A DNA stretch of 64,000 nucleotides, from positions 2,542,001-2,606,000 of the forward strand of contig NZ_CP068771.1 of the NCBI RefSeq assembly GCF_018336935.1, in the 5' to 3' direction. The notes beneath the pieces are model-generated. The model saw only the letters and a program-made list of their open reading frames with translations, had not been told where the DNA came from and ran no database searches. Each line of letters opens with the position of its first letter. Within the stretch, counting starts at the first letter, position 1. This document shows positions 47,203 to 55,243 of this stretch, in pieces. This stretch comes from Serratia plymuthica (GTDB taxonomy: Bacteria; Pseudomonadota; Gammaproteobacteria; Enterobacterales; Enterobacteriaceae). The position numbers and the translations under genes are program-made.

Positions 47203-47916
47203 ATGTTTTCAGTTCTTCCGTCAATCGATCCCAAGATTTCCTCCGTGGCGCCCGGTTTCAGAGCCTTAAGCATTGTGGTTGAAGCCGCACCTGTTACCCA
47301 CCCCAAGATTGCCGACCAGGCATTGGAACAGGCTTGTCATTCGATTTCTGCGGGTGACGCGCCCTGGGCCGAGGCTCATCTTGCAGCCTGGGGAGAGGCA
47401 TTTACCCGATTCGGCGCCAAACCCAAACGCACCCCTTGTTCGGCGGAAGCCTTGCGCAAACGGGTCCTGCGAGACGGCTCGCTACCCAGTATCGATCCCG
47501 TTGTTGATCTTTATAATGCCATCAGCATTCGCTATGCCATTCCCGTTGGCGGGGAAAATATTGAAGCCTATGTCGGGCAACCCAGGTTGGTGGTTGCCGA
47601 TGGAAGCGAAGTGTTCGATACGGTGAAAGACGGCGAGGTGGCGCATGAATCGCCGGAGCCGGGTGAAGTCGTCTGGCGCGACGATCTGGGGGTCACTTGC
47701 CGTCGCTGGAACTGGCGCCAGGGGATAAGAACCCGGCTGAACGCAGATGCCGGCAAGATGTGGTTTATTCTGGAGAGCCTGCCGGCCATGCCGTTACAGG
47801 CGCTGTATGATGCCGGTGAAGAGTTGATCAAGGGGCTGCATCAGATGATGCCGGGCGTAAAAACCGAACAGACGCTGATTGGTTTCGATCTGGCTGACGA
47901 GCATCAAATTAAGTAA
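47203..47916 (+). CDS. free-standing B3/B4 domain protein (PheRS-beta editing-like)
   Basis: A 237-residue protein formed by a B3/B4 domain, the fold that hydrolyses mis-charged Tyr-tRNAPhe in phenylalanyl-tRNA synthetase beta. Typical blocks: PSIDPVVDLYNAISIRYAIP, GGENIEAYVGQPRLVVA and 'GEVVWRDDLGVTCRRWNWRQ'. Stand-alone copies are widespread next to XRE-cupin regulators. Trans-editing or amino-acid-related activity is inferred, not shown. AGGA lies about 10 nt before the ATG. Confidence 0.82.
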   Translation: MFSVLPSIDPKISSVAPGFRALSIVVEAAPVTHPKIADQALEQACHSISAGDAPWAEAHLAAWGEAFTRFGAKPKRTPCSAEALRKRVLRDGSLPSIDPVVDLYNAISIRYAIPVGGENIEAYVGQPRLVVADGSEVFDTVKDGEVAHESPEPGEVVWRDDLGVTCRRWNWRQGIRTRLNADAGKMWFILESLPAMPLQALYDAGEELIKGLHQMMPGVKTEQTLIGFDLADEHQIK

Positions 47917-47938
47917 AAAAGACGGCTTTCGCTCCTCA

Positions 47939-48199
47939 TTGGGCCATGTCTGGGGCTCATGCATAAAACGCGCTGGTATTCGGCGGCGTAATCCGTACCA
48001 TACGCGACATACTTTTGTCTGCTGGTTGTTTCAGCCGGCGCGTACCCATTTTTATCGCAAACCAGATGGGGCATGATATGCGCATAGGGTCTTCAAGGCC
48101 TGAGGTGCGAAGCGGGGAGAAATGAATACTGACCCAAATAGCCTGTTGAATGCTAAACTCGCGGTCTACATGTCATGCCCCCATAGTGCCCCCCATTGA
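47939..48199 (+). pseudogene. remnant of a tyrosine-recombinase (phage/ICE integrase) C-terminal domain
   Basis: In frame from about 47939: HVWGSCIKRAGIRRRNPYH then TRHTFVCWLF, which is the box-II HxxR region (HTRH) of lambda-type integrases. The frame then shifts: FIANQMGHDM, the next integrase block, is read one frame over at about 48048-48080. The usual integrase C-terminus returns as EMNTDPNSLLNAKL, ending at TGA 48197-48199. The catalytic tyrosine segment between them and the whole N-terminal half are missing. It ends 17 bp before ttcA. A decayed element is certain; its kind (prophage or ICE) is not. Confidence 0.8.
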
Positions 48200-48216
48200 A
48201 AACGAGCACGATTTAA

Positions 48217-49155
48217 ATGTCAGAAAAACAAACCGTCAGTCAAAAAGAGCAGTACAACCTCAACAAATTGCAAAAGCGCCTGCGTCGCAACGTGGGCCAG
48301 GCGATCGCCGATTTCAACATGATTGAAGAAGGCGACCGCATCATGGTCTGCCTGTCCGGCGGCAAAGACAGCTACACCATGCTGGAAATCCTGCGTAACC
48401 TGCAGCAAAGCGCGCCGGTGAACTTCTCGCTGGTTGCGGTCAACCTCGACCAGAAACAACCGGGCTTCCCCGAGCATATCCTGCCGGCTTATCTGGAAGG
48501 CCTGGGGGTGGAATACAAGATTGTCGAAGAAAACACCTACAGCATCGTCAAAGACAAGATCCCTGAAGGCAAAACCACCTGCTCACTGTGTTCACGCCTG
48601 CGCCGCGGCATTCTTTACCGCACCGCTACCGAACTGGGCGCGACCAAGATAGCCCTTGGCCACCACCGTGACGACATTCTGCAAACGCTGTTCCTCAATA
48701 TGTTCTACGGCGGCAAGCTGAAAGGCATGCCACCCAAGCTGATGAGCGACGATGGCAAGCATGTGGTGATCCGTCCGCTGGCCTATTGCCGCGAAAAAGA
48801 CATCGAGCGTTTCTCGGTGGCCAAAGAATTCCCCATTATTCCGTGTAACCTGTGCGGTTCACAGCCAAACCTGCAACGCCAGGTGATTGGCGACATGCTG
48901 CGCGACTGGGATAAACGCTATCCGGGCCGTCTGGAAACCATGTTCAGCGCAATGCAAAACGTGGTGCCGTCACACCTGAGCGATTACAACCTGTTTGATT
49001 TTAAAGATATTCACCACGGCAGTGAAGTGGTCGACGGTGGCGATCTGGCCTTTGATCGTGAAGATATTCCGATGCAACCGGTCGGCTGGCAGCCGGAAGA
49101 TGCGGATGAAGCCGCACCGGCGCTGGAACGTTTAAACGTTCTCGAAATCAAGTAA
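48217..49155 (+). CDS. ttcA: tRNA 2-thiocytidine(32) synthetase TtcA
   Basis: A 312-residue PP-loop ATPase. The P-loop SGGKDS is at 47-52; cluster/thiolation cysteines are Cys122 and Cys125 (TCSLCSR), with a further cysteine pair in CNLCGSQPN. The [4Fe-4S] enzyme inserts sulfur into C32 of several tRNAs. Codons 9-17 (QKEQYNLNK) contain the counterpart of the Rac prophage attachment core of E. coli. The gene is intact despite the integrase remnant just upstream. Confidence 0.95.
   Translation: MSEKQTVSQKEQYNLNKLQKRLRRNVGQAIADFNMIEEGDRIMVCLSGGKDSYTMLEILRNLQQSAPVNFSLVAVNLDQKQPGFPEHILPAYLEGLGVEYKIVEENTYSIVKDKIPEGKTTCSLCSRLRRGILYRTATELGATKIALGHHRDDILQTLFLNMFYGGKLKGMPPKLMSDDGKHVVIRPLAYCREKDIERFSVAKEFPIIPCNLCGSQPNLQRQVIGDMLRDWDKRYPGRLETMFSAMQNVVPSHLSDYNLFDFKDIHHGSEVVDGGDLAFDREDIPMQPVGWQPEDADEAAPALERLNVLEIK
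48241..48266. other. Rac-type attachment core counterpart within ttcA
   Basis: From memory, the E. coli Rac prophage recombines within the ttcA codons for KKEQYNLNK. The equivalent 26 bp here lie 42 bp after the end of the integrase remnant, the expected distance of an int gene from its att core. Confidence 0.5.
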
Positions 49156-49162
49156 ACAGTGG

Positions 49163-49192
49163 CGCCGCCCGTTATCTGCGGGCGGCGTTTCT
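49163..49192 (+). terminator. terminator after ttcA
   Basis: CGCCGCCC / GGGCGGCG with a 9-nt loop, then TTTCTTCC. Confidence 0.75.
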
Positions 49193-49262
49193 TCCCTCCG
49201 ACAGTTTTCGATCCTGCTCACAATTCCAGCATAATTTATCGGACAGTGCCGTCTTTACCCTA

Positions 49263-49281
49263 TACTGTGTATTTATACAGT
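49263..49281 (+). promoter_or_regulatory. LexA (SOS) box upstream of the VOC gene
   Basis: TACTGTGTATTTATACAGT has the LexA form CTG-N10-CAG with the flanking TACTGT/ACAGT bases and an AT-rich centre. TATACT at 49261-49266 can serve as the -10 that it would mask. The VOC start codon is 17 bp downstream. Confidence 0.7.
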
Positions 49282-49297
49282 CACCAGGAGATTGCCG

Positions 49298-49696
49298 ATG
49301 AACATTACCCCTTGCGTATCCCACGTTTCCCTGGGCACCAATCATTTCGATGCCGCCGCCGAATTTTACGATAGCGCGCTCTCCGCATTAGGTTGCCGGC
49401 GAGTACTGGAGCACCCAGGCGCTATTGGCTATGGGCGTGATTATCCGGAGTTCTGGCTGCAGGTGCCGATCGATAACCAACCCGCATCTGCCGGTAACGG
49501 CGTGCACGTAGGCTTTTTCGCCACCAGCAAACAGCAGGTCGATGATTTTTACCGGCTGGCGTTGCAGGCCGGCGCAAAAGATGAAGGAGCCCCGGGATCA
49601 CGACCGCACTATGGCGAAGCCTACTATGGGTGCTTTGTCCGCGATCTGGACGGGCATAAAATCGAGGCCAGTTTCTGGGACGAAAGCGCGGCCTGA
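49298..49696 (+). CDS. VOC-family (glyoxalase/bleomycin-resistance-like) protein
   Basis: 132 residues forming two beta-alpha-beta-beta-beta units: 'SHVSLGTNHFDAAAEFYDSAL' opens the first and 'HVGFFATSKQQVDDFYRLALQAGA' the second, closing with YGCFVRDLDGHKIEA. Potential metal ligands are the first His (SHVS), the central His (VHVG) and the final Glu (KIEA). Members are lyases, dioxygenases or drug-binding proteins; the substrate is not deducible. ATG at 49298 with AGGAG 8 nt upstream. An SOS box precedes it, so damage induction is likely. Confidence 0.85.
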   Translation: MNITPCVSHVSLGTNHFDAAAEFYDSALSALGCRRVLEHPGAIGYGRDYPEFWLQVPIDNQPASAGNGVHVGFFATSKQQVDDFYRLALQAGAKDEGAPGSRPHYGEAYYGCFVRDLDGHKIEASFWDESAA

Positions 49697-49714
49697 AAAC
49701 GGTAAACTGCAGAC

Positions 49715-49838
49715 AAAAAAATGCCGGTGGTTAGACCGGCATCGTATGAATCAATGTGCTATGCAGTAATTCTAAATAATAAGAAAGTAAGACAATTATG
49801 GAGCGCAACGCCCATCGCTTGACGTTGCATTCACCTGC
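49715..49838 (-). ncRNA. fnrS: FNR-activated small RNA FnrS
   Basis: On the minus strand the 124-nt sequence begins GCAGGTGAATGCAACGTCAA and continues through GCGATGGGCGTTGCGCTCC, TTGTCTTACTT and ACTGCATAGCACA, all blocks of E. coli FnrS as I remember it. It ends in the hairpin ATGCCGGT..ACCGGCAT and seven T residues. It sits upstream of zntB, as in E. coli, but dbpA is missing. An FNR site lies near -42. FnrS is an Hfq-dependent RNA that lowers aerobic-metabolism mRNAs (sodB, maeA, gpmA and others in E. coli) when oxygen is absent. Confidence 0.92.
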
Positions 49839-49873
49839 GAGAGAGATCATGCCCCATTTCCCCGAGGCAAAAG

Positions 49874-49887
49874 TTGATATCGCTCAA
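49874..49887 (-). promoter_or_regulatory. FNR site of the fnrS promoter
   Basis: TTGAGCGATATCAA on the minus strand (9 of 10 consensus positions) is centred about 42 bp upstream of the fnrS 5' end, the class II activator position. CATGAT at 49847-49852 is a plausible -10. Confidence 0.85.
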
Positions 49888-49915
49888 TGTTAACCGGGTT
49901 TTCACGCTTTTTTGG

Positions 49916-50899
49916 CTACAGCCAACGGCTGCGTTTCAGCCACCAGGCCACGCCGAGCACCAGGCCCGTCAGCATCAGGCAAAACGTGGCAAAACCAAAG
50001 GGGTTGCCACCGCCGGGAATGCCGCCCAGGTTAACGCCGAATAATCCGGTCAAAAACGTGGTGGGCAAAAATACCATTGCCAGTAGCGACATGGTGTAAG
50101 TTCGGCGGTTCATGGCGTCGGCCATCACGGTGGTAATTTCATCGGAAAGTATCGCGGTACGCGCAATGCTGCCATCCAGATCGTCCAGACCGCGTCCCAG
50201 CCGGTCGGCAACATCTTGCATGCGCCGTCGGTCGTCATCGTTCATCCAGGGCAACCGCTCGCTCGCCAGCCGGGAAAATACGTCGCGCTGCGGCGCCATG
50301 TAACGGCGCAACACAATCAGTTGTTTGCGGATCAGCGCCAATTGTCCGCGCTCCGGGATTTGCTGCTCCAACAGCGCATCTTCCAAATCGATGATCTTAT
50401 CGTGCAGATCCTCTATAAAATCGCTGGTGTGATCGTTCAAGGCATCGGCAACTTCCACCAACCAGTTGCCGCTGTTGGTTGGCCCAGTACCGCTTTGCAG
50501 ATCGTTCACCACCTGATCGATGGAGTACACCTTGCGGTGCCGGGTGGAGACGATCAGTTTATCGGTCATATAAACGCGAATGGTCACCAGCTGATCCGGC
50601 CGTGAGTTGGCGTTGAAATTAATGCTGCGCAACGTGATCATGGTGCCATCGCCCAGGCGGCTGACCCGCGGGCGTGAGCTTTCCCCTGATAACGCTTCTC
50701 TTACCGCATCCGGCAACAATGGCGTAGTGTTCAGCCATTCGGCGCTGGCCGGGTGCGCATAATCCAGATGCAGCCAGCAAGGCTCATCGCAGGTAATTTT
50801 ATCGTCGTAGTCAATCGATGTTACGCCGCCCTTGCCATCAAGCTGATAGGCATACACCGCATCAGGAACCTGTAACTCGCGCCCCTCAATGACATCCAT
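49916..50899 (-). CDS. zntB: zinc transporter ZntB
   Basis: A 327-residue CorA-superfamily pentameric channel: a large cytoplasmic N-terminal funnel and two C-terminal membrane helices. The signature GVN is in '[12 protein letters not shown]' between them (GMN in CorA). It moves Zn2+; described first as an efflux system, later as proton-coupled uptake. It lies just beyond fnrS, which is transcribed in the same direction downstream of it. Confidence 0.93.
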   Translation of the reverse strand: MDVIEGRELQVPDAVYAYQLDGKGGVTSIDYDDKITCDEPCWLHLDYAHPASAEWLNTTPLLPDAVREALSGESSRPRVSRLGDGTMITLRSINFNANSRPDQLVTIRVYMTDKLIVSTRHRKVYSIDQVVNDLQSGTGPTNSGNWLVEVADALNDHTSDFIEDLHDKIIDLEDALLEQQIPERGQLALIRKQLIVLRRYMAPQRDVFSRLASERLPWMNDDDRRRMQDVADRLGRGLDDLDGSIARTAILSDEITTVMADAMNRRTYTMSLLAMVFLPTTFLTGLFGVNLGGIPGGGNPFGFATFCLMLTGLVLGVAWWLKRSRWL

Positions 50900-51043
50900 T
50901 CCTTATCCCCTTCGCTTTTCAGTTACACAGAGTCTAGCGTTAATGTTTTGTGACTCAAAGATAAAGCCGCTCGATGGTTACCCCTGGCCCGCACCTTATG
51001 CGCTAACATGGATGAATAACGACCAACGTTCAGCCCGGTACCC

Positions 51044-52105
51044 ATGAAATACACATCGACGCTACTGTTTGCTTCTATTTTGACGCTTGCTCCTGCGCCA
51101 TTTCATCCGCTGCTTGCCGCAGAAAATTCGCTCGAGAGTATCGCTGATGCCTATCGGCTCAAGCTCGACGACGCGGCGGGTAATTTGCCTTACTACGTCG
51201 TAAAATCCCACGCGCGCACGCCACATTCCGCGTTAATCGTGCTGCATGGCCACCCCAGAGACGCAGGAAAAACGCTGGCGGCAGCCCTGAAAGCGGCCCA
51301 ACAGGCAGATAAAACCGACGACAGGTTACTGGTTGCGCCGCTCTATCCGGTTCCCACCGCGCAGGCCAGGCGCTGCCATTCGCCCGGCGTTCCTGCGGCG
51401 CAGCCGGGTGATGCCTTGTGGAGTTGCAGCTCCTGGATCGAGGGTGGATTGGATTTACAGTCAAAGGTCAGTTCGTTTGCCGCGCTTGACCAATTGATCG
51501 CCGAACTGAAAATCAAATGGCCGCAGTTGCAGTGGGTGACTGTCGCCGGGTTTTCCGCCGGCGCGCAGTTCGTGCAGCATTATGTCGGGTTTGCGAAACC
51601 ACCCACCGGCGTGAGCATGCGTTACGTCATTTCCGACCCTGGCAGTTGGCTTTACTTTGATCGCCTCCGGCCACGGCCGGTTGTCGACTGGCGCAGTTGC
51701 AGTCAGGAAAAAGGTTGCGACTTTACCTGGACGGAAATGACCGGCGACTCATGCCCAAACCTAAATCGCTGGAAATACGGTCTGGAAAATATCCCCGCTT
51801 TTCATGATCAAAGCCGCGAGACGGTAAGCCGGCGCTATGACGCGGCGGACATCACTTATATTGAGGGCGAAAAAGATACCGGCAACGTGCCCGGCGCCTT
51901 CTACAAAATACTCGACAAATCCTGCGCTGCGCAGGCACAGGGACCCTACCGCCTGCAACGCGGCATCGCCTATGCGGCTTACGATCGGCGTTTTATCGCC
52001 CCGCACGCCAAGCGCCAGTTGCTGATCGTCCCCGGCTGCGCGCATGATGTGTCTTGCGTATTTCCTTCCGCCATCGCGCGTAAGGCGCTGTTTGCGGTGC
52101 CATAA
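51044..52105 (+). CDS. exported alpha/beta hydrolase-like protein, function unknown
   Basis: A 353-residue protein with a signal peptide ending about LLA-A (residues 1-25). An alpha/beta hydrolase core follows: the HG motif in 'ALIVLHGHPRDAGKTL', nucleophile elbow GFSAGAQ, a likely acid in EGEKDTGN and His in PGCAHDVSC. Eight or so cysteines in the mature part suggest disulfides, fitting the periplasm or secretion. It resembles poly(3-hydroxybutyrate)-depolymerase/feruloyl-esterase-type folds only loosely. Single gene with its own start region. Confidence 0.75.
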   Translation: MKYTSTLLFASILTLAPAPFHPLLAAENSLESIADAYRLKLDDAAGNLPYYVVKSHARTPHSALIVLHGHPRDAGKTLAAALKAAQQADKTDDRLLVAPLYPVPTAQARRCHSPGVPAAQPGDALWSCSSWIEGGLDLQSKVSSFAALDQLIAELKIKWPQLQWVTVAGFSAGAQFVQHYVGFAKPPTGVSMRYVISDPGSWLYFDRLRPRPVVDWRSCSQEKGCDFTWTEMTGDSCPNLNRWKYGLENIPAFHDQSRETVSRRYDAADITYIEGEKDTGNVPGAFYKILDKSCAAQAQGPYRLQRGIAYAAYDRRFIAPHAKRQLLIVPGCAHDVSCVFPSAIARKALFAVP

Positions 52106-52122
52106 CCGCTATCGTTCTGCCA

Positions 52123-52151
52123 CAAAAATAAAACCCCGCCATTAGCGGGGT
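52123..52151 (-). terminator. terminator after mppA
   Basis: On the minus strand ACCCCGC / GCGGGGT with a 5-nt loop is followed by TTTTATTTTT. It also stands after the convergent hydrolase. Confidence 0.85.
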
Positions 52152-52184
52152 CTGATAAAAATACGTAGCAAATAACGCGGCAGA

Positions 52185-53819
52185 TCAATGCTGCAAAATA
52201 TACATTGTCTGGCTGTAGGCCACGTCCTCCGGGTTGGTGATCGGGTAGCCTTTTACCCACGGCTTGATCAGGCGACCGTTGGTGTACTGGTAAATTGGCG
52301 CGATCGGCGCCTGCTCCGCAATGATCTGTTCCGCTTTATTGTAATCCGCCGTCAGAGCCTTTGCGCTGGTTTCCCGGCTGGCCTGCGCCAGCAGATTGTC
52401 ATACCTGGCGCTCTTGAATTTGGCGATGTTGCCGCTGTGGGTAGAGCTCAGCAGCGACAGGAAGGTCGATGCCTCGTTGTAATCGCCCACCCAGGAAGCG
52501 CGCACGACGTCGAAATTACCGGTGTTGCGGCTGTCGATATAGGTTTTCCATTCCTGGTTTTGCAACTTGACGTCAATACCGAGCGTTTTCTTCCACATCG
52601 ACGCCACGGCAATCGCGATTTTCTGGTGGCTTTCAGAGGTGTTGTAGAGCAATGTCAGCTTCAACGGATTATTCGGGCCGTAGCCAGCGGCCTGCATCAA
52701 CGCCTTGGCCTGCGCATTCAGTTCTGCCTGCGATTGCTGCTGCATCAGGCTCACTTGCGGTTTAAACCCGGCGGTAACGTCCGGCGTGAAGTGATAGGCC
52801 GGCTTTTCACCGGTGCCCAGCACTTTTTCGGCGATAATTTTACGGTCGATCGCGTAAGACAGCGCTTTACGCACTCGCACGTCGTTGGTCGGCGCACGTT
52901 GGGTATTGAACGCGTAATAATAAGTGCCGAGCTGATCCGGGGTATAAACCTGATCCGGGATATCTTTCAGCAACTTCTGGTACATATTTTTCGGGAAAGA
53001 CTCGGTGATATCAATGTCGCCGGCCAGATAACGTTTGGTGGCGTTGGACTCCTGGTTGATCGGCACGAAGGTCACTTTGGTCAGCACGGTATGCGCGTGA
53101 TCCCAATAGTGTTCGTTTGGCGTCAGCACCAGTTTCTCATTGACCACCCGCTCCTGCAGTTTAAACGCGCCGTTACCCACCAGGTTGCCGACTTTGGTCC
53201 AGTCATTGCCGAATTTCTCCACCACCGACCGGTTCACCGGGAACAGGCTGAAGTTGGCGGTCAGGCTGACAAAATACGGTACCGGCTTGTTCAACTGCAC
53301 TTTAAAGGTGTAATCGTCCAACGCCGTTACGCCCAGCTTATCGGCAGGCAACTTGCCGGCGATGATTTCGTCGGCGTTCTGAATGCCGGCCAGTTGGGCG
53401 AACCAGGCAAAGGGTGACAGGTTCTTCGGTTCTACCAAGCGTTGCCAGCTATAAACGAAATCCTTCGCCGTTACAGGGTCACCGTTTGACCAGCGCGCAT
53501 CTTTGCGCAGCGTGAAGATATAGGTTTGATTATCAGTCGTCTGCCAACGGGTAGCGACGCCGGGGATCACCTTGCCGTTGGCGTCCTGATTCACCAGCCC
53601 TTCGAACAGGTCGCGTGCCAGTTGCGCCTCCGGCAAGCCCACGGCCTTGATCGGATCCAGTGAGGCCGGCTCATCTTTAATATGGCGAACAATTTCCTGC
53701 TTTTCCGCCAGAGTGGTGCCTGGGGGAACCTGCGCCGCCATCGCGCTGCTTAATCCTGCGCCAATAGCCACTGCACATAACGCAAAACGAAAACCTTGCT
53801 GAATTTTTCTTCTCGTCAT
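52185..53819 (-). CDS. mppA: murein tripeptide-binding protein MppA (OppA family)
   Basis: A 544-residue periplasmic binding protein with a signal peptide ending SAMA (residue 28). SBP family-5 features include 'EIVRHIKDEPASLDPIKAVG' and the end 'GRLIKPWVKGY'. It captures L-Ala-gamma-D-Glu-meso-Dap for import through OppBCDF. The name rests on synteny with mpaA and ycjG (E. coli order mppA-...-mpaA-ycjG-tpx); sequence alone would also allow a second OppA. Confidence 0.85.
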   Translation of the reverse strand: MTRRKIQQGFRFALCAVAIGAGLSSAMAAQVPPGTTLAEKQEIVRHIKDEPASLDPIKAVGLPEAQLARDLFEGLVNQDANGKVIPGVATRWQTTDNQTYIFTLRKDARWSNGDPVTAKDFVYSWQRLVEPKNLSPFAWFAQLAGIQNADEIIAGKLPADKLGVTALDDYTFKVQLNKPVPYFVSLTANFSLFPVNRSVVEKFGNDWTKVGNLVGNGAFKLQERVVNEKLVLTPNEHYWDHAHTVLTKVTFVPINQESNATKRYLAGDIDITESFPKNMYQKLLKDIPDQVYTPDQLGTYYYAFNTQRAPTNDVRVRKALSYAIDRKIIAEKVLGTGEKPAYHFTPDVTAGFKPQVSLMQQQSQAELNAQAKALMQAAGYGPNNPLKLTLLYNTSESHQKIAIAVASMWKKTLGIDVKLQNQEWKTYIDSRNTGNFDVVRASWVGDYNEASTFLSLLSSTHSGNIAKFKSARYDNLLAQASRETSAKALTADYNKAEQIIAEQAPIAPIYQYTNGRLIKPWVKGYPITNPEDVAYSQTMYILQH

Positions 53820-53926
53820 TCTGATTCATCCCCGTTAACCATCTGAATTTTTTATCATATAGCACAAGATCCTTCTCACCTATAGCCCAGAGCGGGCAAG
53901 ATGCAAAAACTGAGGTCCAGGCAATA

Positions 53927-53964
53927 AAAAATGCCCGTGCGACAGCGTCGGCACGGGCATTTTT
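53927..53964. terminator. bidirectional terminator
   Basis: AAAAATGCCCGTGC / GCACGGGCATTTTT, 14 bp, around a 10-nt loop, 14 bp after the stop of the minus-strand 116-aa gene. Confidence 0.88.
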
Positions 53965-53977
53965 GTCTCAGGCGTGA

Positions 53978-54328
53978 TTAGTCGTAAAGGTGGATGCTGT
54001 TGATGCGGTAGCTGAACTCTTCCCCTTCTTCCTCGTCGAAAATGGTGAAGAAGCTTTGTTCGGCGAGCGGCTTAGCGTAAATATCGGTCTTCTGCATCTG
54101 GCGCGACTCGGCATCGTCATAACCATAGTCGAGATAGAAGGTGTTTTTCTGGTAGTCGACGTGCAGGGTAAAGGGATAATTGGACTCATCGCCACGCCCG
54201 TCATCGTTCTTCACCACGCCGAACCATTCACCCTGACGGATCTGGTTTTCCTCATCCACGCCGCACAGCAGCGTGATGGTATCCTTTTCATTTTCGCTAT
54301 AGCTGGCAACTATTCTGGCTACTGGCAT
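53978..54328 (-). CDS. conserved hypothetical acidic protein
   Basis: A 116-residue cytosolic protein, strongly acidic (FDEEEGEEFSYRINSIHLYD at the end), mostly beta strands by pattern ('YPFTLHVDYQKNTFYLDYGYDD'). No family recognised. It has a dedicated terminator and a GGGATTTAAC leader before ATG 54328. It stands between mppA and mpaA, where E. coli has ycjY/ycjZ. No function proposed. Confidence 0.75.
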   Translation of the reverse strand: MPVARIVASYSENEKDTITLLCGVDEENQIRQGEWFGVVKNDDGRGDESNYPFTLHVDYQKNTFYLDYGYDDAESRQMQKTDIYAKPLAEQSFFTIFDEEEGEEFSYRINSIHLYD

Positions 54329-54535
54329 GTTAAATCCCCTGCTTGGTTATTGGGTTAGCTTTGCCGATAGTATAACAACAGCGAAATGGCCGGCGCGGTT
54401 TTATTGTTACCTGCGCTAACGCACAGCTCACATATCAGGCAAAGGTGAAACAATTGCTCTGGGAAAGATGAGCCAAAGCGTAATACACTGAATAAAATGA
54501 TAATGACTCTCGACATTTAACCCAGGGACAACACC

Positions 54536-55243
54536 ATGATCCAGCATCGACCGCGCAGTGAACGTGGCCAATTGGCCGTTGCAGGAGAGAATTACGGCAG
54601 TTCGCTGTTAGGGGCGCCGCTGCTCTATTTCCCCGCGGCCATCAGCGGGCCGGAAACCGGGCTGATCATCGCCGGCACCCACGGTGACGAGGGGGCCGCT
54701 ATCGTCACCCTTTCTTGTGCGCTACGCAGCATTGCGCCAAACCGGCTGCGCCATCACGTAGTGTTGGCGGTCAATCCCGACGGGTGCCAACTGGGGTTGC
54801 GCGCCAATGCCAACGGCGTTGACCTGAACCGTAACTTCCCCGCCGCCAACTGGCGCTCCGGCGATACGGTTTATCGTTGGAACAGCGCGGCAGAAGCGCG
54901 GGATGTCAAGCTGTCAACCGGCGGCCGCCCCGGCTCGGAACCGGAAACCCAGGCGCTGTGTCACCTGATTCATCGGCTGAAACCGCGCTGGGTGGTGTCG
55001 TTTCATGAACCCTTGGCCTGCATTGAAGATCCCGCCAGCTCCAAGCTCGGTGTCTGGCTTTCGCATAAGTTTGCCTTGCCTCTGGTCACCAGCGTGGGTT
55101 ACGAAACGCCGGGTTCGTTCGGCAGCTGGTGCGCCGATTTGTCGCTGCCCTGCATCACCGCCGAGTTCCCGCCCATTTCCGCCGATGCCGCCAGCGAGAG
55201 TTACCTCGAGGCGATGGTAGAGTTGCTGACCTACCAGGATTAA
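54536..55243 (+). CDS. mpaA: murein peptide amidase A
   Basis: A 235-residue cytoplasmic M14-type zinc peptidase. Zinc ligands His and Glu are in GTHGDEG, the arginine/asparagine site in GVDLNRNFPA, the third ligand in SFHEP, and the catalytic Glu in TAEFPP. It splits gamma-D-Glu-meso-Dap in recycled murein tripeptide, giving L-Ala-D-Glu for YcjG next door. AGGGA precedes the ATG. Its stop overlaps that of the convergent ycjG. Confidence 0.92.
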   Translation: MIQHRPRSERGQLAVAGENYGSSLLGAPLLYFPAAISGPETGLIIAGTHGDEGAAIVTLSCALRSIAPNRLRHHVVLAVNPDGCQLGLRANANGVDLNRNFPAANWRSGDTVYRWNSAAEARDVKLSTGGRPGSEPETQALCHLIHRLKPRWVVSFHEPLACIEDPASSKLGVWLSHKFALPLVTSVGYETPGSFGSWCADLSLPCITAEFPPISADAASESYLEAMVELLTYQD

